Positions 42,701-54,700 of a stretch of DNA of 64,000 nucleotides are shown here, piece after piece. A program made the translations under genes and the position numbers. The notes under the pieces were generated by a model. It ran no database searches. It was not told where the DNA came from and saw only the letters and a list, made by a program, of their open reading frames with translations. The stretch covers positions 81,266,644 through 81,330,643 of the forward strand of contig NC_088295.1 of assembly GCF_032854445.1 (NCBI RefSeq), in the 5' to 3' direction. The stretch's first letter is position 1, and each line of letters opens with the position of its first letter. This stretch comes from Liolophura sinensis. Its lineage: Eukaryota; Mollusca; Polyplacophora; Chitonida; Chitonidae.

Positions 42701-45700
42701 TATTTCGTGTGTCAATACATGAAGCCCTAATACTAATACCGTAATGAATGAAACAAATATTAAATTTGCAACCTGCACTTTGTGTATAGCCATTCCCAAA
42801 TCATCTGTCCAGTTGACAGATCGAGCCATGGTTGGTCGGGGACAAAGACAAACTTTGATTTAACCATTTAGTCATCTGTCCAGGGCATTTCTTTTCAATT
42901 TTACCCTCTTGAAATGCGTATAGCGTATATTATTCTATGTGGAATGAATCTGTTGCCTCATTGTGTTATTGATGGTATTATTGGTAGAATTTCAAGTCTG
43001 GATAGATTTTCTTGTTTATGTAACAATATTTCGGAGTGGATTCCATCAAAACAATTCTGAAAGTGGTGAATGCCAACAAAACGGCCAAAGTTAAATATAT
43101 GCATGAATATAGCCACCTAAAAAGGGATGAACGATTAAGTGGTAAGGAGTCCAAAAATTTTCATTAATTTACTTTCCCGTAGCTTTTTTTTCATAAATTG
43201 CTTCGCCTGTCTACGAGGAAGGTAAGGATGGCACAGTATGAATGTGAACACTTATGACCCCAGTTTTAAGGATTTGGGGTCACGTTTGAATGCACTTCGC
43301 CATCTGTCACGATTCACCACAAATGATGTTAAATGTGTGCTGTTTACCTCGGTTTGATTCGACAGCAATGATGAATTCTGAAGCCTCAACCAGTAAATGC
43401 ACGGAAAAACCTAGTTACACCCATGCGAACGTGTTGTACTTGTAACTATACATCCTGGAAAGCACCGTTTGTCTTGGTGCATGGGTAAGTTTTCTTGGGA
43501 TAGACTACGTGTACCTCTAGAACACATGTACCTCGCTTTGGATGCTTGGGCACCTGTAGTTCGCAATTTAATGGGGCATCTTATTTTCCGTTCAATCACG
43601 TTCATCTTGTACTTACTTGAATCATGTACACACACATGTTGATACTCAAGCTTGGGGTTCAAGTTGGCCAAGCCGTTGCAGGTGTTTGTATATCTGCGAG
43701 TCGTGAAAGTAGTCCCAACAGTGTTGGGTGGCTAACGCAGACGTCCAGCCATTCTTCCACTCTGGGGTCTGAAAGAAACAAAGACAATTTACACGTATGT
43801 TTGGCGGAGAAGAGGTTAAAAGTATGATACCATAATCCGTGTTAACCAACATGCTAAGGTTTTTTTAAAAGTTAATTTTTAAAAATATTGGCTCATTTTC
43901 AATGGGTGCCTGCAATGAATACCTAGATTGTGGTGTATCTTAAACTGTCACCTAAAAGGCTTGAAACTGTTCGAAACAATTTTAAACTCATCCTGCGGTA
44001 TCTAAGGTGTTCATTCTCACTTCGCAAATTCAAGAATATGCACAGTCGTCATATATATTCATGCAAAGTAAAAAGCATCGCCATGCTCTCATACCGGACG
44101 ACATGGTGTGGTTACAATGCTTGCTAAAACTCACAGGAGGAATGTAGCTCTCATTTAGCTTGAAGTCTGGCCACTCCTCGTCCAGATCATCGACGGCTAC
44201 GTCCCGTTTCTGACCGGGCATGTTTCAGCATATATTTGAGTGACGTCCTTCCCCAGGTACGGAGCAGCTATCGGTGGTCCGCGCGTTACTACATGCCATA
44301 AGTCTTTTGGACTCTTCACTGCTGGCGTTACTGTCAGATCGGCAGGTACACAAGGAATGGTATGACCCAATCACTTCTTACAGCTCTGTGGAAAAGACTG
44401 TCGTTCTGATGTACTCTAGAAGACAATATGAGGGCAAGATTCAGGATAGTGCAGTTTTCTTGTATACACAGTACACTGACAGAAACAATTAACAGGTCCA
44501 GGTGAGTAAAAGACACCTACCTTGACGTAACCAGACACTGTATTAATTAAAACAACCTTACTAGAACAACAATGCATTTTATGATGCATTTCGCCATTCT
44601 GAAGAATGTAAAAATATCAGAGACGTGAGTTTCTTTTCGCTGTCACACACATAAAAGTGATACTTTTCACGCCATTTAGACAATTCCAAACCTGTTGTAG
44701 GGTGCCTGATATGAATGTCAAAGGCTGGTTTTAAGGTGTAGTTGAGGAAATGTGAAGTGTTCAATGTTCCAGCCTCCAAACTGTATCTATAGTGTTTTGT
44801 CTCAATACATCTATTCATATATGAGATGTAAAACATAAAATAATAACCTCGTCCACCATATTTACTAAAACGGCCGCTAGACACCCATACCAGGAACATT
44901 ATTTCTTAACTTAACACATATTCACCAAAAGAACTGAATGTACTTTTTGTTCACATCTATGTTTGTTTTTTAATATTACACCGTTAGCTGTCATACACTG
45001 CCACAAGGTCAAATACATTATATAGCCACTTTAAATGCTTCGGGAAAAAAACATCTCCGCCAGAACGTTATGCTCTTACCGCGTGTATTTGTGAGTCTGA
45101 CAGTCTGTCTGGAACTTTACGAAAAATGTCGTGTAAGGTGCAATTTGGGTGATTATGAGCACAGGTTGGCCCTGGACTAAGAGTAAATCCATTAAATTTT
45201 GTTGGTTTATCGGACTGCGGTTTGGTGTTGTTTTTTTTTTGTAACGATTCTACACCACTGAGACTTGATATAAAAATGCATAGCATTTAACTGATGCAGA
45301 GCTCTATCTCTCTACTGCCTTCTTCTTCTTAGGAAATTGGTTTCAGTTGAGAAGAAAGACAAAGGATAGCGTTCAAACAGTTACGTACCTAAAGCTACTG
45401 AGGTCTTGAGTGTCCCACCATGAGGCGTCTTTAATACCACATAGACCCCCAACGAGGCCTTCAGTGTCTGGCGTGGCGTATATATCAACATTGATAAATT
45501 TCGGCTCACGAGCACGTAGTTTCATCTTTACCTTCATACCAGTGGGTAAAATGACCTAGAACATAAACATATCTCAGCAGTATCTTACAGAAGCATCTAT
45601 CGTATTATTCACACACGACATTAATGCCATACCAAATTGAGTTTGAGCATCAGAATAATCTTATTTGAACTGACTAAAATGATCTATGCGGTAAGCTCTA

Positions 45701-48700
45701 ACAAACGCTTTGTTTTTATGCATAATGAAAGAAGTAAAACGAAGCATAACTGGAAAACCAAGTGTATATGAGGGTCTCAACAATATATCAGAACCAAAAT
45801 CAGGTCAACGAAGAAACGGTTTACGGATGACTTGGTGAAGAATGTAATCATCACACTTTTACCTGGTATTCACCGCCGTCAACGATTTCCTCCAGCTTCA
45901 TTCCGGATTTGAAGCATCCGTACGACCTGATCCTAAAGTTTTTGTAGATTTTGTAAACATCACCACACCCTGCCCACATAAAGATATCCTGCCCAGACTG
46001 GACAGCTACGCCGCAGATACAAGAGGTGATCCACATATCACATGCGCTTTGAACTATATGAACCTGAACAAATACATGTACAATAATAGTCAAGTTATCA
46101 TGAATCCAAAATGCATCCAAAATCGTTCGTGTGTCTTTATTCCTTTGGATACTCTACAGTGCATATACAAATGTTTATGCTACACAAGATCTATACGATA
46201 TGCTCTATGTATTTGGAGACTTGAGATAATCACAAACAATACCGACGACATGGAAAGTAACTTTATGACCATAAATCTTTTGTCATTACTTGCCTGGAAG
46301 TAACTCGTAAAGAGAGAGCACTTCCGCCTTGAATAGAAATTTGAAGGAAAGGTTGTAAATACCAAATGTATTGCATACGCATGTATTATACAACACACTC
46401 ACAACTGTCTTTCAGACGGCTTAAAAACCAGTAATGGGAAAGTTAAAAGTATATATATGCCCACGTCATCACGAGTACCGTCAAGTTGACCGGAAAAGAG
46501 CAACTGGTTCGCCTAAATTTACTATGGATATTACTGTAATATTACCATAATGATACTGTAGTATACTAACCGCTAATGGGAATATCTTGTGACGGAACAG
46601 AACGAATTCTCCATGCAGACTGGATGGAAACCAACTGTGCCAAAAATACGACTTTGATTTAGAATAACAGGTAAATCTAGCAGACTTTTACCATACGGTG
46701 ACCGATATACAACATGTATGTATAGTACACTACGATACGACGCGGTTATCTAAGGAGCCATAGAGCTATTTGTAGGCTGCTTGCATCTTTAATTGGAAAC
46801 ATTTTATTATCACATCTTAAGATCTCATCTACAGGATCAATACATGTCTTCGATCTCCGATCAGGATGGTATCAGCTATCCTACAAGCACTGTGAGTATG
46901 CATGCTTACAGCGACAGGGGAAGTAATTGTACATGTATGTTTTTGGAAATATTCCTGTTTTAGAGGTGTCACTTTAAGAGGAGAAAACTAATTACATACC
47001 TCCCGTCAAAAGTCGAGTAAACTGGATCATTAAAGGCACCACAAGAGTTTCTTTGAAAGTGGTCCTCATCACGAACATTGACCTGCAATTAAACCGAAGT
47101 CCTGATAAGCGGGTCCTCTCAAATGGCTGTTAATTGCAACAAAGGTTTTAACTGTTTTTAACAAGTCTCCATATGCTGTTGAAGAATTTTGTTCTATAAT
47201 CAAAAAGAATGGTCGAAAGCTGACTCTAAGAGAGCTATTGTGAACCTACCAGAGGTGCCACAGGGTCTTAATGTCTTAAAATTGATACTCCGAACTCTCT
47301 GGTTTACTCCACACTTAAACTTTATTTCCGTTGTACAAACACTTCAATAAACACAAACATATAGTCTTTAAAAAAAACGGCTGTGTAGACATTTGCTCTC
47401 ACACGAAATTATGTGGATATGCATTTTTGTTACAATGCTGTACCACTCATACACAGTAGCTTTTAGAGAGTATTATACAGGGTCCCAGTTGCCATAGGCG
47501 CCAATATTTTATATGACTGGCTACATTTGATATTGGGGCCTCCGTGGCTCAGTTGGTTAGCGCGCTAGCGCAGCGTAATGACCCAGGAGCCTCTCACCAA
47601 TGCGGTCGCTGTGAGTTCAAGTCCAGCTCATGCTGGCTTCCTCTCCGACCGTAAGTGGGAAGGTCTGCCAGCAACCTGCGGATGGTTGTGGGTTTCCCCC
47701 GGGCTGTGCCCGGTTTCCTCCCACCATAATGCAGGCCGCCGTCGTATAATTGAAATATTCTAATTTTATATTTTAATTAATCTATTAATATAATAGGATC
47801 TTCTCTGAATTTTTTCCAACATTTAAATGTATTTTCAGCAACATATTATATACCCTGGCATGTGACACGTACATTTAATAACATCTTTTCCAACTGTGGG
47901 AGGCTATCAAAATCAGATTTCTACTACATAATTTATGTATCATATACATGTATAATAGGAACATAATTCGACAAACCCTGGCAGGGGAGACAACCACATC
48001 TTTCCATATATCAGGAAAACGTGTCCATCTCGGCTTCGCCTTCAGGAATATCAGAGAAGTGTGGTCCTCATAGTCAGTGTTGTACGTAACACTTATCTCC
48101 AGTGTCTGGGGGGTTTGCCAGGCAGCAGAAGTGAAGGTCAAGGAGCACGACGAGGTATGGATGGAATTCTCCGATGAAGGTTTTATTGGACATCCCAGGG
48201 AAGAGTTTCTCCCAGATGCATCCAGAATTACAGAACACGTCTGGCTTTCTCCCGGGCGGTGTGCACAGGGAATGGGAACCGTAGAGGTGTAAGTCAATTT
48301 CTGAGGCGGGCTCGTCTCAAGCATGCTCAAAGATTCTGGAGATACCTGAAATAGTAAAGATAAGTTTAAAACTAAGTAGAGCTACCATGGTGCATGATGT
48401 TCTCAAAATATGTAGCATTACAACACTCTCAAAGCAAGATCTGACAAACACATATATGTGATATGTAAATATCAAAAACATGTAAAACACGTATCAAAAT
48501 GCATTTCAACAGTTTTACAGGCGAGTTGCTAACTGTTATCCCCCTGAAATCTTGCTCATAAAGACTAACTAGACTTAAAGAATGGGCTGTTTGAAAATAA
48601 CATCCTCACTGTCTCAATGAACAGAATAATAAAGGTCAATTAACTTACGCGAATACCAGCAAAAAAGTCACTGCTTCTCCTTTCAGGTCCCGGGTTACAT

Positions 48701-51700
48701 GTAGACAGGACTCGAACCGCTACTGAACAGGCTACCTGTGACATGACAAGTGAATTCAGCATCAGATAAGACTCACTAAACAGTTGAAGGAGAGAGACCG
48801 TCTTCGTTTCACAAACACATTATCCGGATTGGAATGGATATATTTTAGCAAAACTGTTAAAATTACTATGAGTTGCCAATCTGTGTTGTGCAAGGGATTG
48901 TTGCCAGCATTCTCTGAATGCAGGTGCCGTAACAGTTATCTGCACGCGAGTGAGTGGATTGACGGGGTCAATCTAGACCAAATTCTGAAATACTCCGCAT
49001 TTAAAGTTCACAAATAAAATTGTTATATACAATGCAATTCAATGCATATGAATTCTGGAAGTCAGTCTTGAAATTAATGCCGTTAAAATACCATCCATAT
49101 TTCAAATTCAAATCAGATTCCAAGTAGATACGTTATGTTAGGACAGATTCAGTACGAGCATTCTCATTTGTAGGTTTTTTTTTTTCTTTCATACTTTTTT
49201 AACACCATACTCGTGAATTTTTCACTTACACTATAGCAGTCAGTTTTAAGGGTGGATGAAACCGGAGTGCAAGGCGTAAACCATCAAGCTGTGGCAAGAA
49301 CTTTCCCACGTGTGACGTACAAATATACATATTAGTGAAAGACGGGCGTTAAAAAGGCCTCGCGCAGTGTACAAATTCCCTATACAAAGTCGTTCATAAA
49401 TACATCGATGTGACACCTTTTACGTTACATGTACATGTATGATCATTTACATGGACAGTTAGAATGAAATCTTGATCGAGGTATAAAGAGGCCGAATTTC
49501 ATTATTTACGTATGACCGTTTGCCACATATCACAGTGTTGGTGCTACTCCGGTGTGCTCTCTATGCTGTAGTGCTCAGTGTTTTACGTATGTATGTACAC
49601 ATGCTTGGGGTTTTATTCACATACTATGCACTGCTCACATGTGACAGTGCTGTCGCCACTAAAGTATCATCACAAATACACCAGGCACGACACTCCACTC
49701 AGTCACATTAAATTGAAACCGTGCCAACCAGGCCTGCTTACTTGCTCTAGCCTCTCATTTCGTACAGCGAGGCAGCAAAAAGTGCATTTTTGGCTAAAGC
49801 CTATGACCCCACTCGGCTGTCTCTATAGTCTCTATACTATGAGACAGACGATCTATATCATCAGTCCACCGGAGCGGTCTATTATGTTATATATTAGGTT
49901 TATAATATATAGGCTACTTCATTGGTTTTCGCTCACATTTCACGATGGAAGTTAAGGGGATGTCAGGTTTGAATTTGGCACAATGCCAAATGTTGAAATG
50001 GTAAATCAGAAACATTATCATGAATCTATGTATCTTACATATAAGCCAATACCGCTTTTGCCCAAGCATATACTGTATGGTAAACAGCTCAACTTCCTAA
50101 TGATGTCACCGTGTGAAACTGTTATATGTTCTATATATGAATGGTTACGCCTTCGCTCAGGAACACACTCCAAACCTCCAGCATTACCTGAACTTACCTT
50201 CATGCCCATCTTAAACCTGTCCCTCCAGTACTGTTCCCGGAGAGTGGCAGTAGTCAGATTGTGTCCGGGGACAGCTTTCTGTTCAAACTCCAGTTGGAGA
50301 TTGTTGATATACCATTTGACATCATAGAACAGCTCCGATGAGGAACCGTTAAAGCTGCACTGAAACTGTAGCTCTTCCAGTACCAATGGAATGTCCGGGA
50401 TAAGCTCCGGGTCATCGCTGTCAACTACTGAGGGTTGCACAGTAGGATTTCCATCGATTGCGATAGTTTCGTCTTCACCATGAGGGAAAACGCGAGTGTT
50501 AGACAGCGCCGATTTTCAAAATGCACCGTAGTGTCTAACAGTTGCATTAGTAACAGCTTGTGGGTATTTGAAATTTTACATTTTTCATTTATATTAATAA
50601 TTTTATTGAAGTAAACCGGTCTGGTCTGAATTTCATTAGTTTTACTATAAAATGTCGTGCTGATATAGTTCACCAATATACTCGACTGTGTGAATTTTGA
50701 ATTAGGACTGCAATTAGAATAACCCGCTTCGATTATACATGTGTATTGGTTCTGTTGCAATGAATGTGTTTGGGTTGAGTTGATGTTTGATACAAACAGG
50801 ACAATAACTGGACAAAGGCAGACAAATTCACAATGTGTGCGATTTCACTAATCTAATTTATTAACGATTTGTTAAAACATTTGGATTAAAACTCACTTTT
50901 TGTAGCATGCAGTTACCAGAAATGTCTGCAGTAATTGCCTCGTCCTTGTTTTTATTTATTTATTTATTCATTTATATATTTAATGGGTGTTTTACGCCGT
51001 ATGTAAGAATATTTCTATTCTTCGACGACGGCCAAGATTATTATGGGAGGAAATAAGGGAACGTCTTAGGTTTTAAATATAAAGCTTATTAGAGACAAGT
51101 TGTGACAGGTTTTGTGCTTTGTAAAGATATGGACCAACCTAAACTGTGGCTATAGGTTATTGTGATTGATCGTTGTTGTTTCGGTAATGGCCACGAAAAC
51201 GGCAACGATTATCATTGCAGGCACTGATTTATTTATTCATTTAATTGGTGTTTTACGCCGTACTCAAGAGTATTTTACTTATATGACAGCGGCCAGCATT
51301 ATGGTGGGAGGATGCAAGCGCTGACATTTAAGATTAAAACTGACGCGCGAGCATGTATCATATACGTTATATAGACTCACTTGGACAGGTTACAGCAGGA
51401 GGAGCGTCCGTGGATGTAGGCACATCTGTAAGATAAACACAATGGACAGTTATTTGCGTGTTAAATCCAAGAAATGAATGGTAACTGAGTTGGGTTTGTT
51501 CCATTTGCCTTCATTCATCATTAATGAGCTACATTTATTCGCTATTCGTTTAACGTTCGAGCGCACAATTGTGATCATGGCCACTGGTTCAATTGTCATT
51601 ACAAAAAATCAGTAACTACCATTCATATTTCATGTCTATATAACAACCCAATTTATATGTCTAATTATGGTTGACGATTACACACAATCTTGGTTTTGAA

Positions 51701-54700
51701 ATCTTACCGAAGCAATAGGCAGATGGACATAAATCCGGTTCCCTTAGCTTATACACCCTGTACTGGCTACAATTCTTCACTCTGATACTCATCCTGGTAT
51801 CGCATGGGTCGAAATAGCCGATCATGCAAATATGTACCTCAGACTCAATTCCCTCGGCGGGCAGGGTTCCTGCAACAAACTTAAAGAATAAGTCTTGATG
51901 GTTTAATTGCAGACTTAACACAGTACGAAGAGTGCTTTATTTGATCAACCGACGTGTTGTTCTTGCACATTTCTCGCCGTTCTTTATGAAATGAAATCTG
52001 CAGTTACCCTTACCATCCATCCACATTGGCCATTGCGTTGCGCAATGATTCTCCTCTGGTGCTTGTCTCGCCAGGTCAAGGTCGATTTCTCCTGGACCAA
52101 TCACTCTGTACCACTGATGAGCCATTAAGTCACAGGTTGGGACACCTTGCGTGGCACTAGATGGATCTCTGTCACTTCCAACCAGAAACCTCTGATTCGT
52201 CAAACATGGATCCTGAGAGACAACACCTATGACTGATGGGTTAAACAACATGAAGACATTATAGTATACCTCATCCATTAGCTTTTATCTTACAGATGAA
52301 CACAAATGCTTAATTTATATGCTTGTACATGATAATTAGCCAAGGTGAGTTTTATTTCTAATTGGAGTTGTATAAATATTTAACTTTAATAAGAACAAGA
52401 CACGTGTGTTCATATTAGTCAACTTGGATTAATATATAGCTGTATTCACATCTTTACTATTACGGTTCCGGAAATTTAACAGACAATGGTATTTTGTACT
52501 AATACATCTGATGCATGATTATAACTACAACTTTCACTGTTATATGATTTTCGTAGTGGAATGCCATGCTATATTTTACAAATGAAACTTGAAATTTGAG
52601 GCTGTTAATTAAAAATTTTCGACTGGAGCGTTTGATTTTGTACGCGTACGCAGATTGTGGGCACAAAAGATCCCTTGAAACTAGCTTGGAAATCGCTCCC
52701 TATCGCTCACAGTGAAAGATCGTCTGCGAAATGGTACAAGGGCTTTCCCAGAATGCTGTTGGAGTTGTTATATAAAGGGTTGCCGAAGGAATAGGCCAAG
52801 CTAAAATAACCATAACCTAAATGTACAGAAGAATAATATACTTTTCGTCTAATGGTATTTGAAACAAGTTTTGACGAATTATACCGTGAATATATGGCAG
52901 TGTCTTTTATAGACATTTATTGCGATACTAAATTGGTGAACAGGAGCTCCCTTTCTCAACGTAATTGTACGACATGCTGTTAGCTGAAGTAAATATCGTT
53001 GAGCTTCCACTGGAAGAATACTGTATATCATCTTTCTAGATTTAAAATAATATATTTTAAATCATCTAATATATAACTTGACAATATATGCAAAAATATA
53101 AAAAAAAAAATTTCTTGTGTGGTTCAAATTCATCTCCCCCTCCTCCATTACGTCACCTTGTTAAGCACTGAAATAAAAGATGAGCAAATACAGGAATCGA
53201 ACCCTATGATACTCGACCCCACGGTTTTGAGGCATGCATGTCACCACTAGGCCAATGCGGACGATGCGTTTGAAAGCCATGAAAAATTATGGTGAATGTA
53301 GATTTCCTCTGAATTTCCAAATTGTTTCTTTGTTTTTGCTTCTATTTATAAAATATGATTTCGTGAACGAACACAATACTTTGCTATAGCTCACTACTCC
53401 CTAACTAGACACCAAATAATTTGGGTTCAAATAATTAATCATATTTTAATTATGAAGGGAATTCCCGCAGAAAAACACCTTAAATAGCAAAATTAGCTTT
53501 GACCCTACATTTGTCTTCTGATAAAACAAAAAGTATAAATCGCATCAATTCAAGTTTTCAAATACATGTTGTTCAGTAATTGTGCTTCGTATTCAAATAA
53601 ATTTTACTTGTTTTCTGCATGAAAAAATGACACCTCACTGCTGAACCGAACGATTTCCTATCTATAGTTGTAAGGGGTCTTTTGGGCTCGCTCTGCCATT
53701 AGTCGGTATAGTTTACTCTAAGGTTTCTACCATCCCTGAAACTGGCATGCTGTGTATATTCTGCGTAACACCCTTAAACCAATCAATCATTCCACTGGAC
53801 ATATACTCGGTCCATGATCTTCTGCGAAAGTTCCTTGTTGTCTGAGTGGTCTGTCTGATTATCCGGGATGCACGTTAAAGGCAATGAAAACACTGTCCAG
53901 GAAAACAGTTTGATTTATTTGTTTGGAATTTTTCTGACCGACTAACATGTATTTAAACCATAAAATTCTATAGTGGTTTGTTGGAACCCAGAGAGTATCA
54001 TTCAGGTCACAGCAATCTAGTTAGAATGAAATAGTTCGTTTTAAGGCCCAATTGTTGAATGCGTTCGTACCTCTAAATTAAGAGGCAGTTTAAATGATGA
54101 AATATGGCAATCTATGAGTGTTCAGTGACAAAAAGCTGAAGTGACATCACTTTAAGTCAAGAAATAGTTCTATCCCCACAGACGAGGTGTGGGGATATTT
54201 CCACACCAATCTGACGAGGTGTAGGGGTATTTCCACACGAATCTGACGAGGTGTGGGGATGTTTTCACACAACGCTGCCGAGATCTCTGGATATTTCTAC
54301 ACCAATCTGACGAGGTGTTGGGATATTTCCATACCAATCTGAGGAGGTGAGGCGATATTTCAACACCAAGCTGACGAGGTGTGAGGATATTTCCACACCA
54401 AGCTGACGAGGCGTGGGAATGTTTCCACACTACGCTCGTGAGGGGTGGGGATATTTCCACACCAAGCTGAAGAGGCGTGGGGATATTTCCACACCACGCT
54501 AGCGAGGTGTGGCGATATTTTCATACCAATCTGTGGAGGCGTGGAGATATTTCCACACCAAGCTGACGAAGCGCGGGGATATTTCCACACCAAGGCTGAT
54601 GGCCAGCTATTTCTCCATACATAACCCAACCCTCCGTCAAAGTATTTATTTATTTGATTGGTGTTTTACGCAGTACTGTTTCACTTACACTTGTACGACG

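Noticed and set aside
44579-44899. 106-codon minus-strand frame with SSGRFSKYGGRGYYFMF
   Set aside because: It lies inside an intron between phase-matched exons; no acceptor gives the needed phase and I recognise no domain.
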